Part shown: positions 33,230 to 41,632 of the stretch, piece by piece | How positions within the stretch are numbered: the first letter of the stretch is position 1 | Layout of the letters: every line of letters starts with the position of its first letter | From: Pleomorphomonas carboxyditropha | Lineage (GTDB): Bacteria; Pseudomonadota; Alphaproteobacteria; Rhizobiales; Pleomorphomonadaceae | Length of the DNA stretch: 64,000 nucleotides | NCBI RefSeq assembly: GCF_002770725.1 | Contig: NZ_NQVN01000011.1 | Coordinates: 1 to 64,000 of the forward strand | Direction of reading: 5' to 3' | The notes under the pieces: generated by a model | The model's database searches: none | Told to the model about the DNA's origin: nothing | The model's input: only the letters and a program-made list of their open reading frames with translations | Program-made: the position numbers and the translations under genes

Positions 33230-33261
33230 TCACCCCTTGCACAACGCCCCGTATTGCGTCG
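33230..33261 (-). pseudogene. Relic of an araC 3' end, direct repeat with 35631-35662
   Basis: The 32 bases match the 3' end of the intact araC gene at 35631-35662 at about 29 of 32 positions. Read on the minus strand it would encode SSTQYGALCKG followed by a TGA, against SSPTQYRALRKG-stop for the real gene (one residue is missing). No more of the gene is recognisable. The two copies bracket the MFS-lysR module. Confidence 0.7.
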
Positions 33262-33290
33262 ACGACCGCCTTCAGCGAGTCACTGCGTCA

Positions 33291-33324
33291 ACCCGCCGCC
33301 AGCCATTCTAAATGGCGGGCGGGT
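33291..33324 (-). terminator. Hairpin downstream of AraJ-like MFS gene
   Basis: GCCATT (33302-33307) and AATGGC (33311-33316) form the tip of a longer, imperfect stem whose arms are ACCCGCC and GGGCGGGT. It stands about 40 bases past the MFS stop codon. No strong T-run follows. Confidence 0.5.
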
Positions 33325-33362
33325 GAACGCACTAAAACAAAGAGATAAGGCGGGAAGCCCGT

Positions 33363-34583
33363 TCAGACCGTCGGCTGACACGGTCGCATGTCGTCGTCGC
33401 CGGTCCGCCCCTTCCTGTCGAGAAGCAGCGAGATGACGAACATGCAGGAGCCGACCAACCCAAGCAGCACGCCGACCCAGCCGGTGGACGTCCAGCCGAA
33501 GCCGGCGGCGATCGCCACGCCGCCCAGCCAGGCGCCAAGCGCATTGGCGATGTTGAAGGCGGAGTGATTGAGGGCGGCGGCCAGCGTCTGCGCGTCCTTG
33601 CCGACGTCCATCAGGCGGGTCTGCAGCGTCGGCACCACGGCAAAGCCGGTGCCGATCAGGAACACTCCCACCACCGACGTGGCGGGGTGCCGCGCCGCCA
33701 CGGTGAACAGCGCCAACACCACAACGTTCCAGGCGAGCAGGCCGGCAATGGTCGGCAGCAGCGCGCGGTCGGCCAGCTTCGGCCCGACGATGTTGCCGGC
33801 GATCATGCCGGCGCCGAAGACGCAGAGGACGAAAGGCACGCCGCCTTGCGGAATGCCCGACACCTCGATCAGCGTCGGCGTGATATAGCTGAAAACGGCG
33901 AACATGCCGCCGAACCCGGTGGCGCCGATGGCCAGCGTCAGCCAGACCTGCGGCTCGCGCAACGCGCCCAGTTCCCTGAGCGGGCTGGCGCCGGGCCTCG
34001 GCTGATCGCGCGGCACGCAGACGAAGACCAGCGCCACGGTCAACAGGCCCAGCGAGCCGACTACGCCAAAAGCGGTGCGCCAGCCAAGCGTCTGTCCCGC
34101 CCAGGTGGCGACCGGCGTTCCGACCAGCGTCGCCACCGTCAGGCCCAGCATGACGCGGCCGATGGCGCGGGCGCGGCCATCCGGTGGCGCCATGCCGGCG
34201 GCCACCAGCGCCGCGACGCCGAAGTAAGCACCGTGCGGCAGGGCGGTGATGAAACGCAACACCACCAAACCGGTAAAACTGGGTGCCATTGCACTGGCAA
34301 GGTTTCCCGCCGCGAAAAGCCCCATCAGCACCAGCAACAGCCGAAGCCGCGACAGCCGGGCGCCGACGACGGCGATCAACGGCGCCCCGACCACCACGCC
34401 GAGGGCGTAGGCGCTGATGATCCGGCCGGCCTCGGGCATGGTGACCTGCCAGGCGGAGGCGACGTCGGGAAGGAAGCCCATGGCGGCGAATTCGCCGGTG
34501 CCGATGGCGAAACTGCCGATCGCCAGCGCGAATTCGGCGATCGTGGCGGCGCTGAAGGGAAAGGGCTTGGCGGCGATGCTCAT
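33363..34583 (-). CDS. MFS transporter, AraJ/DHA1 type
   Basis: A 406-residue 12-helix exporter. Typical DHA1 features are FAIGTGEFAAMGFLPDVAS in helix 1 (the AraJ/PbuE pattern G-x-x-E-F), ISAYALGVVVGAPLIAVVGAR (motif A region), PHGAYFGVAALVAAGMAP and MLGLTVATLVGTPVATWAGQTLGWR (motif C-like), with a second half beginning at about residue 205. It likely exports sugars or drugs. It is divergent from a LysR-type gene, probably its regulator. The pair lies between two copies of an araC 3' end. Confidence 0.88.
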   Translation of the reverse strand: MSIAAKPFPFSAATIAEFALAIGSFAIGTGEFAAMGFLPDVASAWQVTMPEAGRIISAYALGVVVGAPLIAVVGARLSRLRLLLVLMGLFAAGNLASAMAPSFTGLVVLRFITALPHGAYFGVAALVAAGMAPPDGRARAIGRVMLGLTVATLVGTPVATWAGQTLGWRTAFGVVGSLGLLTVALVFVCVPRDQPRPGASPLRELGALREPQVWLTLAIGATGFGGMFAVFSYITPTLIEVSGIPQGGVPFVLCVFGAGMIAGNIVGPKLADRALLPTIAGLLAWNVVVLALFTVAARHPATSVVGVFLIGTGFAVVPTLQTRLMDVGKDAQTLAAALNHSAFNIANALGAWLGGVAIAAGFGWTSTGWVGVLLGLVGSCMFVISLLLDRKGRTGDDDMRPCQPTV

Positions 34584-34710
34584 GGCGCTCCGATCGTCGG
34601 GGCGATCCGGGCGACGGCGCGGATCGATAAATCGACCGCAGCCTAGATTTGATTGCGTCGCCGATAAACATATGGTTTCGGAAGGAGCTTTCGGAAAAGG
34701 CGGAAGATAG

Positions 34711-35610
34711 ATGCGAACGGATCAGGAAACGGCGATGCTTTCCGCCATCGTGCGACATGGTGGCCTATCGGCGGCGGCTCGGCATCTCGGCCTGTCGGTC
34801 TCGGTTGTGGCCGACCGCCTGGCCGGCCTTGAAAAACGCCTCGGCGTGCGGCTGATCGCCCGCACCACTCGCCGCCAATCGCTGACCGAAGCCGGCAAGC
34901 TCTACCTTGCGGAGATGGAGCCGATCCTCGCGGCCATCAACGCGGTGGAAGCGCGCGTCCGCGACCTGTCGTCGGTGCCGCAGGGCACCCTCAGGATCTC
35001 CGCGCCGCTGCCGGTCGGCCGCCGCTGGATCGCCCCGTTCGTGGGGCAGTTCGCCACGCGCTACCCGGACATTCGCCTCCAGCTTCTGCTCGAGGATCGC
35101 TACGTCGACATCGTCGGCGAGGGATTCGACGTTGCCATCCGCGGCGGCCCCGCCGTGGAATCGGAATTCTCCGGCCGCTACCTGTTCTCGACCCGCCGCG
35201 TCGTCGTCGCCAGCCCGGACTATGTCGCAAGGCATGGCGCGCCCACGCGGCCCGAGGATCTTGCGGCACATACCTGCCTGGTGTTCAACGGCGGCGGCCA
35301 TTTCCACGCCGACTGGCGGTTCGGCCGCGGTGAGGCCGAACAGATGGTGCGGGTATCGGCGCGGCTGGCGACCACCAATTCCGAATTGCCGGTGGTCTGG
35401 GCGGCAGCCGGGCTGGGGCTGACGCAGAAATCACTGTGGGAGGTGCAGCCCCAGCTTGACGACGGCAGGCTTGTCACCGTGCTCGACGCCTTCGAGCCCG
35501 ACCCGGCGTCCTTCTTCGCCATCCACCCGGTCAGCCGGACTCAGTCTCGCCTGCTGTCGCTGTTCGTCGGCGAACTGTCCGCCTACCTGCGGGAAAACCT
35601 TCCGGCGTGA
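34711..35610 (+). CDS. LysR-family transcriptional regulator
   Basis: A 299-residue protein of normal LTTR length. The N-terminal winged helix is DQETAMLSAIVRHGGLSAAAR, then HLGLSVSVVADRLAGLEKRLGVRLIARTTRR. The effector domain follows, with LRISAPLPVGRRWIAPFV and FDVAIRGG near residue 145. GGAAG lies five bases before the ATG. It is read away from the MFS gene at 33363-34583, the normal layout for LTTR control of a divergent exporter. Confidence 0.92.
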   Translation: MRTDQETAMLSAIVRHGGLSAAARHLGLSVSVVADRLAGLEKRLGVRLIARTTRRQSLTEAGKLYLAEMEPILAAINAVEARVRDLSSVPQGTLRISAPLPVGRRWIAPFVGQFATRYPDIRLQLLLEDRYVDIVGEGFDVAIRGGPAVESEFSGRYLFSTRRVVVASPDYVARHGAPTRPEDLAAHTCLVFNGGGHFHADWRFGRGEAEQMVRVSARLATTNSELPVVWAAAGLGLTQKSLWEVQPQLDDGRLVTVLDAFEPDPASFFAIHPVSRTQSRLLSLFVGELSAYLRENLPA

Positions 35611-35630
35611 GAGCGCCATGCCGGTCCCCA

Positions 35631-36527
35631 TCACCCCTTGCGCAGCGCCCGGTATTGCGTCGGCGAACTATCGTGCACCCGCCGGAAGCAGCGGGAGAAA
35701 TACAGGGGATCGTCGAAGCCGAGATCGGCGGCGATCGCCTTCACCGACTGGTCGGTGGTATCGAGCAGGAAACAGGCGCGCTGGATCTTCAGGCGGATGA
35801 AGAAGTCGAGCACCGTGAAGCCGGTGCGCTTCTTGAACACCGCGGCGAGATGCGACGACGACAGGTTGGCCTCGCGCGCCAGCTCGTCGACTTTCAGCGA
35901 CCGGCCGAGGTTGCCCTGCATCACGTCGATCACCCGGCGGATCCGCTGGTCGAGATTGTCGTCGCGGTTGGGCGAGCGGTGGCGCAGCACCACCAGATGG
36001 GTGACGAGCTGGCCGAGCGCCATCGACGCCGACAGCAGGTTATCCGGCGTGTAGCCGCGGCCGAGGATCGACAGCATCTTCTCGAACAGCGTCGGGATGG
36101 CCGGGTCGCGGCCCGGATGCAACAGCGGTTCCTCCGGATCGAGCTCCAGCAGTTCCGGCAGCAGCGCCACCTTGGCGCCGTCGAGGTGCACCCAGTAGAT
36201 CGTCCATGGGTCGTCGGGATCGGCGCCATAGGCATGCGGCGCGCCGGCCGGCGTCACCAGCGCCTGGCCGGGCCGGATGCGCAAGGTCGCATCGCCCACC
36301 CGCGCCCAGCCGCAGCCGTCGGTGCAATAGATCAGCACCGACTGCGAAATGCCCTCCGGCCGCTCGACGAAGTGCCATTGGGCGCGCGGATAGTGGCCGA
36401 CGTCGCTCGGCAACAGTTCGATCAGCGGCTGGCCATCCAGCCAGCCGGACACCACCGGGCGCGGCAATACGATCGACCGCTGCCCCGGAAAGCCCTCCCT
36501 GATCCGCTGTTCGCCCTCCTCCGTCAT
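35631..36527 (-). CDS. AraC-family regulator, sugar-sensing type
   Basis: A 298-residue AraC/XylS protein. The N-terminal cupin-like sensor has GWARVGDATLRIRPGQALVTPAGAPHAYG, followed by DPWTIYWVHLDG, as in arabinose- or melibiose-type regulators. The two C-terminal helix-turn-helix units are KVDELAREANLSSSHLAAVFKK and KAIAADLGFDDPLYFSRCFRRVH. It is divergent from the DUF5107/TPR and mutarotase pair, which it may regulate. Its last 32 bases are repeated at 33230-33261. It may once have lain directly upstream of the GH20 gene. Confidence 0.93.
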   Translation of the reverse strand: MTEEGEQRIREGFPGQRSIVLPRPVVSGWLDGQPLIELLPSDVGHYPRAQWHFVERPEGISQSVLIYCTDGCGWARVGDATLRIRPGQALVTPAGAPHAYGADPDDPWTIYWVHLDGAKVALLPELLELDPEEPLLHPGRDPAIPTLFEKMLSILGRGYTPDNLLSASMALGQLVTHLVVLRHRSPNRDDNLDQRIRRVIDVMQGNLGRSLKVDELAREANLSSSHLAAVFKKRTGFTVLDFFIRLKIQRACFLLDTTDQSVKAIAADLGFDDPLYFSRCFRRVHDSSPTQYRALRKG

Positions 36528-36650
36528 GCACCGATGCTATCAGAGGATCCTCCATGATGTCCATCGTTCCCGCTATTCACCCCGGAGAGGCCGGCGCCTA
36601 GCGTTCCGATAACGACAAATCCCCGGCTCCGGGATGGGAAGGAACGCGCC

Positions 36651-39600
36651 ATGAAACAAGTCGAACTCCCCGCAGCGCCGGCGACGCTGGCCGGACCGGT
36701 CAAGGCATGGTCGGCGCCGCTCGTCATTCCCACCTACGAGCCGGCGCCGGCCGAGCGCAACCCGATGTTCCTGGAAAAGCGCGTCTTCCAGGGATCGAGC
36801 GGCCGCGTCTATCCGCTACCGGTCGTCGACCGCATCGGCCCGGAGCTCCGCGACAAGAGCTGGGCGGCGCTGCACATCGAGAACGAATACCTGCGCGTCA
36901 CCGTGCTGCCGGAGCTCGGCGGCCGCATCTATGCCGTCGTCGACAAGATCAACGGCTACGACCTCGTCTACCGCAACCGCGTCATCAAGCCGGCGCTGGT
37001 CGGCCTCGCCGGCCCCTGGCTGTCCGGCGGCATCGAGTTCAACTGGCCGCAGCACCACCGCCCCAGCACCTACATGCCCTCGGCCTGGGAAATCGTCGGG
37101 GAATCAGATGGTTCGCGCGTCATCTGGCTTTCCGAGCACGAGCCGATGAACCGCATGAAGGGCATGCACGGCGTGCGCCTCAGCCCCGGCAAGGCCTGCC
37201 TGGAGCTCGCCGTGCGCCTGCACAACCGCACCGAGCTGACCCAGACGTTCCTCTGGTGGGCCAACGTCGCCACCGAGGTGCACGAGGACTACCAGAGTTT
37301 CTTCCCCGAGGATGTCCACTTCATCGCCGACCATGCCAAGCGCGCCACCTCCGCCTTTCCCGGCTGCGAGGGCCGCTATTACGGCGTCGACTATGCCGCT
37401 CGCGCCAGGGACGGCGTGCCGCCCGAGGAGGCGCCGGCGCAGTTCGTGCCGAAGCGCGGCTATGCGCCTAACGACCTCCGCTGGTACGCCAACATTCCCG
37501 TGCCGACCAGCTACATGTGCCTCGGCTCGCGCGACGATTTCTTCGGCGGCTACGACCACGCCGTGGAGGCGGGAATCGTCCATGTCGCCAACCATCACAT
37601 ATCCCCCGGCAAGAAGCAGTGGACCTGGGGCAACCACGATTTCGGTTACGCCTGGGACCGCAATCTGACCGAGCCGGACGAGAACGGCGTCTATTGGCCC
37701 TATGTCGAGATCATGGCCGGCGTCTACACCGACAACCAGCCGGACTTCTCCTTTCTCGCGCCCGGCGAGACCAAGACCTTCTCGCAGTACTGGTACCCGA
37801 TCCGCGAGATCGGCGCCGCCGCCGCGGCCACCCTCAAGGCGGCCATCGGCCTGAAGCTCGCGGGTACCCGGCTGACGGTCGGCGTGCAGGCGACCGAGGC
37901 CGTCGCCGGCGCCCGCGTCATCGTCTCGGCCGGCGGCAGGCTGCTGGCCGACGCCGGGACGGATCTCGATCCGGCCAGGCCGTTCTTCATCCCCGTCGAT
38001 CTCGCCCAAGGCATCGAAAGCGACGATGTCCGCGTCGTCGTCGAACAGGACGGCGCCGTGCTGGTCGAGCGCCGGCCGGCCGACCGGGGCGAGATGACCA
38101 TCCCGCCGCCGGCCACCGAGCCGCCGCCGCCCGAGGAGATCGACAGCGCCGACGAACTCTGGATGACCGGCGTCCATCTCGACCAGTACCGCCACGCCAC
38201 CCGGCCGGCCGATATCTACTGGCGCGAGGCGATCCGCCGCGATCCGGGCGACAGCCGCTGCAACACCGCCCTCGGCATCTGGCACCTCCGGCGCGGCGAA
38301 TTCGCGATGGCCGAAGCCTGCTTCCGCCAGGCGATCGAGCGGCTGACCCGCCGCAATCCCAATCCGCCGACCGGCGAGGCGCATTACCACCTCGGCCTCG
38401 CGCTGCGCTACCTCGGCCGGCCGGCCGCCGCCTATGACGCGCTTTACAAGGCGACCTGGAACGCCGCCTGGCGTGGCCCGGCACACCTGGCGCTGGCCGA
38501 GATCGACGGCACACGCGGCGCCTTCGCCGAAGCCCTTGATCATGTCGAGGAGTCGCTCCGCCACGACGTCGAGAACGCGCTCGCCCGCAATCTCAAGGCA
38601 GCGCTGCTGATCAGGCTCGGCCGCAAAGCCGAGGCCGATGCCCTCCTCGCCGAGACGCTGGCCCGCGACCCGCTCGACGCCCGCGCCCGCGCGCTGAAGG
38701 GCCTGCCGCTCGACGGCGACGACCAGCTTTTCCTCGACGTCGCCATCGAGGCGGCGCGGGGCGGCTTCGTCGAGGATGCCCTCGCCCTCCTCGAAACGCG
38801 CATTGCCACGGTCGGCGCCGCCGCCTCGCCGCTCCTCCACTACCATGCCGCCGCGCTTGCGGGTCGCCTCGGCAAGCCGGTCGCGCCGCATCTCGATGCC
38901 GCCGCCAAAGCGCTACCGGATTACTGCTTCCCATCGCGCCTCGAAGACATCGCCGTGCTGGAAGCGGCGATCGCCGCCAACCCGGCCGACGGCCGCGCGC
39001 CCTGCTACCTCGGCAACCTCCTCTACGACCGCCGTCGCCATGCCGAGGCGATCGTCCTGTGGGAAAAGGCGGTCGCCGTCGATCCCTCGTGGTCGATCCC
39101 CTGGCGCAACCTCGGCATCGGTTCTTTCAACGTCGAGGGCTCGCCGGAAAAGGCCGTCGCCGCCTATGACAAGGCGCTCGCCGCCGCTCCACAGGACGCC
39201 CGCCTCGTCTACGAGCGCGACCAGCTCTGGAAGCGCATCGGCCGGTCGCCGGCCGAGCGGCTCGCCGAGTTGGAAAGCCGGCTCGACCTCGTCGCGAGCC
39301 GCGACGACCTCAGCGTCGAGCTGTCCGCCCTCTACAATCAGCTCGGCCAGCCGGAAAAATCGGCGCCGCTGATCGCCGGCCGCGCCTTCCAGCCCTGGGA
39401 AGGCGGCGAGGGGCTTGCCCTCGACCAGTGGGTGCGCAGCCATCTCGGCCTCGGCCGCCGGGCGCTCGCCGCCGGCAACGCCGCCGCGGCGGTGGCCGAA
39501 TTCGAGGCCGCGCTCAACCCGCCGCAGTCCCTTGGCGAGGCGCGCCATCTCCTCGCCAACCAGAGCGACGTGCATTACTGGCTCGGCAAGGCGCTCAAGG

Positions 39601-40022
39601 CGGCCGGCCGGGACGACGAGGCCAAGCGCTGGTTCACGCTGGCCGCCGAATTCGCCGGCGACTTCCTCGGCATGGAAGTGCGCGCCTATTCGGAAAAGAC
39701 CTTCTTCTCGGCCCTGTCGCTCCTTGCGCTCGGCCGCAAGGCGGAGGCGGAGAAGCTGCTCGGCGAACTCCGCGCCTATGCCGAGGAGACGATGACGAGC
39801 CCGGCGAAGATCGACTATTTCGCCACCTCGCTGCCGACCATGCTGCTGTTCGACGACGACCTGCAACTGCGCCGGCGCGTCTCCGCCCACGTCATGCTCG
39901 CCGAGGCGGCCATCGGCCTGGGCGACCCCGCAACCGGCCGCGAGCATCTTCAGGCAGCCCTGAAACTGGACCCCAACCACGCGCTCGCCGCCGACCTCCT
40001 CGGCGATCTTCCCAATCGCTGA
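36651..40022 (+). CDS. Large DUF5107 and TPR-repeat protein
   Basis: A 1123-residue cytoplasmic protein. Residues about 40-390 match the DUF5107 region, a beta-sandwich of galactose-mutarotase type: LHIENEYLRVTVLPELGGRIYAVV, SGGIEFNWPQHHRPSTYMP, and WTWGNHDFGYAWDRNLTEPD. From about 500 come TPR units such as GDSRCNTALGIWHLRRGEFAMA, GEAHYHLGLALRYLGRPAAAY, GRAPCYLGNLLYDRRRHAEAI, WSIPWRNLGIGSFN and HALAADLLGDL near the end. The enzyme activity of such proteins is not known to me; the fold suggests carbohydrate binding or conversion. The next gene, 10 bases away, is an aldose 1-epimerase. GGAAGGAA precedes the ATG. Confidence 0.85.
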   Translation: MKQVELPAAPATLAGPVKAWSAPLVIPTYEPAPAERNPMFLEKRVFQGSSGRVYPLPVVDRIGPELRDKSWAALHIENEYLRVTVLPELGGRIYAVVDKINGYDLVYRNRVIKPALVGLAGPWLSGGIEFNWPQHHRPSTYMPSAWEIVGESDGSRVIWLSEHEPMNRMKGMHGVRLSPGKACLELAVRLHNRTELTQTFLWWANVATEVHEDYQSFFPEDVHFIADHAKRATSAFPGCEGRYYGVDYAARARDGVPPEEAPAQFVPKRGYAPNDLRWYANIPVPTSYMCLGSRDDFFGGYDHAVEAGIVHVANHHISPGKKQWTWGNHDFGYAWDRNLTEPDENGVYWPYVEIMAGVYTDNQPDFSFLAPGETKTFSQYWYPIREIGAAAAATLKAAIGLKLAGTRLTVGVQATEAVAGARVIVSAGGRLLADAGTDLDPARPFFIPVDLAQGIESDDVRVVVEQDGAVLVERRPADRGEMTIPPPATEPPPPEEIDSADELWMTGVHLDQYRHATRPADIYWREAIRRDPGDSRCNTALGIWHLRRGEFAMAEACFRQAIERLTRRNPNPPTGEAHYHLGLALRYLGRPAAAYDALYKATWNAAWRGPAHLALAEIDGTRGAFAEALDHVEESLRHDVENALARNLKAALLIRLGRKAEADALLAETLARDPLDARARALKGLPLDGDDQLFLDVAIEAARGGFVEDALALLETRIATVGAAASPLLHYHAAALAGRLGKPVAPHLDAAAKALPDYCFPSRLEDIAVLEAAIAANPADGRAPCYLGNLLYDRRRHAEAIVLWEKAVAVDPSWSIPWRNLGIGSFNVEGSPEKAVAAYDKALAAAPQDARLVYERDQLWKRIGRSPAERLAELESRLDLVASRDDLSVELSALYNQLGQPEKSAPLIAGRAFQPWEGGEGLALDQWVRSHLGLGRRALAAGNAAAAVAEFEAALNPPQSLGEARHLLANQSDVHYWLGKALKAAGRDDEAKRWFTLAAEFAGDFLGMEVRAYSEKTFFSALSLLALGRKAEAEKLLGELRAYAEETMTSPAKIDYFATSLPTMLLFDDDLQLRRRVSAHVMLAEAAIGLGDPATGREHLQAALKLDPNHALAADLLGDLPNR

Positions 40023-40032
40023 GGAGGGCCCA

Positions 40033-40926
40033 ATGACCGTCCTGCGCCTCGGGACCGACCTTGCCGAGCTGACGCTCTCCACCTGGGGCGCCGCCGTCCT
40101 CGGCTGGAGCCTCAAGGCCAGCGTCGGCGGCGTGCCGCTGCTGCGGCCGGCCCGCCATGGCGGCGACGGCGCGCCCGACGAGACGGCCGCCTTCCCGCTG
40201 GTGCCCTACGGCAACCGCATCGGCGGCAACGCCTTCTCCTTCGCCGGCCATCCGTATCGCGTCGCGCCCAACGCCGTCGACCGCTATCGCCTGCACGGCG
40301 ACGGCTGGCTGTCCGACTGGACCGTCGAAGCGGCGACCGGCAGCAGCGCAACGCTCGTCCTGCGCCATCGGGCCGACACAGCCGCCCCCTGGGACTATCT
40401 CGCCCGGCAAACCATAACCCTCGACGGTCGCGAACTGACGCTGACGCTATCGGTCGAGAACACCGGCCGCGACACCCTGCCCTTCGGTCTCGGCTGGCAT
40501 CCCTATTTCCCGTTGACCCGGCGCACACGGCTGACGGCGCCGGCCTCCTCCGTCTGGCTGGAAGGCCCCGACCATCTCCCCACCGAGGAAGTGCCGCTGC
40601 CCGCCGATCTCGATTTCCGAAAAGCTGCGCCGCTGCCCAACCGCTGGATCAACAACGGCTTCGAAGGCTGGAACGGCTGCGCCCGCATCGACTGGCCGGA
40701 GCGCGGCCTGACGCTGCTGATCGACGCCGACCCGATCTTTTCCCGCTACGTCCTCTACCGCCCCGACACCGCCCGTGATCCTTCCTACGCCGGCGAATGG
40801 TTTTGCCTCGAACCGATGACGCACGCCATCGACGCCTTCCATCGGAACAACCTCGGCGGATTGAGGCCTCTCGCCCCGGGGGATAGGATCGAAGGAACGG
40901 TGCGGCTGACGGCGGTGGTGAAGTAA
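40033..40926 (+). CDS. Aldose 1-epimerase (GalM-like)
   Basis: A 297-residue mutarotase-fold enzyme that interconverts alpha and beta anomers of aldoses. The pattern includes FPLVPYGNRIGGNAFSFAG (GNR motif of the family), NAVDRYRLHGDGW with the catalytic-type His, LPFGLGWHPYFPL with a second conserved His, and a C-terminal FCLEPMTHAID carrying the acidic catalytic residue (Glu). There is no signal peptide. It follows the DUF5107/TPR gene and may act on the same sugar. AraFGH genes on the other strand are 1.5 kb away. Confidence 0.9.
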   Translation: MTVLRLGTDLAELTLSTWGAAVLGWSLKASVGGVPLLRPARHGGDGAPDETAAFPLVPYGNRIGGNAFSFAGHPYRVAPNAVDRYRLHGDGWLSDWTVEAATGSSATLVLRHRADTAAPWDYLARQTITLDGRELTLTLSVENTGRDTLPFGLGWHPYFPLTRRTRLTAPASSVWLEGPDHLPTEEVPLPADLDFRKAAPLPNRWINNGFEGWNGCARIDWPERGLTLLIDADPIFSRYVLYRPDTARDPSYAGEWFCLEPMTHAIDAFHRNNLGGLRPLAPGDRIEGTVRLTAVVK

Positions 40927-40953
40927 GGGTTTGCCGGCGAGACCGATTGTCCC

Positions 40954-40991
40954 TTGAGGATAAGCCAGCCCGATGTTATATTCCTGTATAA
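40954..40991 (+). promoter_or_regulatory. mazEF promoter and candidate operator
   Basis: TTGAGG (40954-40959), a 17-base spacer and TATATT (40977-40982) make a good sigma-70 promoter; TATAAT also occurs at 40987-40992. The inverted repeat TTATA (40976-40980), six bases, TATAA (40987-40991) overlaps the -10 region and fits an autorepression site for the antitoxin complex. Confidence 0.55.
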
Positions 40992-41008
40992 TATTCGGAG
41001 TTTGCCCC

Positions 41009-41266
41009 ATGCACACAACCAATCTCCGCAAGGTCGGCGGCTCGGTCATGCTGGCCGTTCCGCCGGCGCTGCTCGATGTCCTTCAGCTAGCAGCCGGCTC
41101 CAAGGTCGGGCTGGTCGTCGACAACGGCCGGCTGGTGGTGGAGCCGCAGGCGCGGCCGCGCTACACGATGGCCGAGTTGCTGGCCGCCTCCGACTATTCC
41201 GAGCCGCAGCCGCCGGAAGAACGCGAATGGGTGGACACGCCGGCCGTCGGCAAGGAGCCGCTATGA
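41009..41266 (+). CDS. mazE: MazE-type antitoxin (AbrB fold)
   Basis: An 85-residue antitoxin. Residues 3-45 form the swapped-hairpin AbrB/MazE DNA-binding domain: LRKVGGSVMLAVPPALLDVL and KVGLVVDNGRLVVEP. The acidic, flexible tail (about 50-85) should wrap around the toxin. The ATG at 41009 is favoured because the promoter-like box ends just upstream. Its stop overlaps the toxin start (ATGA), so synthesis is coupled. The complex probably represses its own promoter. Confidence 0.88.
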   Translation: MHTTNLRKVGGSVMLAVPPALLDVLQLAAGSKVGLVVDNGRLVVEPQARPRYTMAELLAASDYSEPQPPEEREWVDTPAVGKEPL

Positions 41267-41589
41267 ATCGCGGCGACGTCTATATGGTCGACCTGGAGCC
41301 GACCCAGGGCCGGGAACAGCGCGGCCATCGCCCGGTGGTCATCGTCTCGCCCGACGAGTTCAATCGGGCGACCAATCTGCCGGTCATCGCGCCGATCACC
41401 AACGGCGGCGATTTCGCCCGCCGCATCGGCTTCGCCGTGCCGCTTGCCGGAACCAGGACAACCGGTGTGGTGCGCTGCGATCAGCCCCGCGTGCTCGACC
41501 TCGCCGCCCGCAACGGCCGCAAGGTGGAAAGCCTGCCGGCGGCCATCATGGACGAGGTGCTGGCCCGGATGGCGACGCTGTTCGAGTAA
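41263..41589 (+). CDS. mazF: MazF/PemK-type mRNA endonuclease toxin
   Basis: A 108-residue toxin of the MazF/PemK fold. Signature segments are NRGDVYMVDLEPTQGREQRGHRPVV (RGD-x-x-x-V-D-x-x-P-x-x-G-x-E) at the N-terminus, IAPITNG near residue 45, and TGVVRCDQPRVLDL near residue 67. MazF toxins cut mRNA at short sequence motifs when the labile antitoxin is degraded. The gene starts inside the antitoxin stop codon. No transposon or phage genes are adjacent, so it looks like a stable chromosomal pair. Confidence 0.93.
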   Translation: MNRGDVYMVDLEPTQGREQRGHRPVVIVSPDEFNRATNLPVIAPITNGGDFARRIGFAVPLAGTRTTGVVRCDQPRVLDLAARNGRKVESLPAAIMDEVLARMATLFE

Positions 41590-41632
41590 TCGCCAAAGAC
41601 GCCGGCCCGAAAACGATCGATTGGAATCCGCC

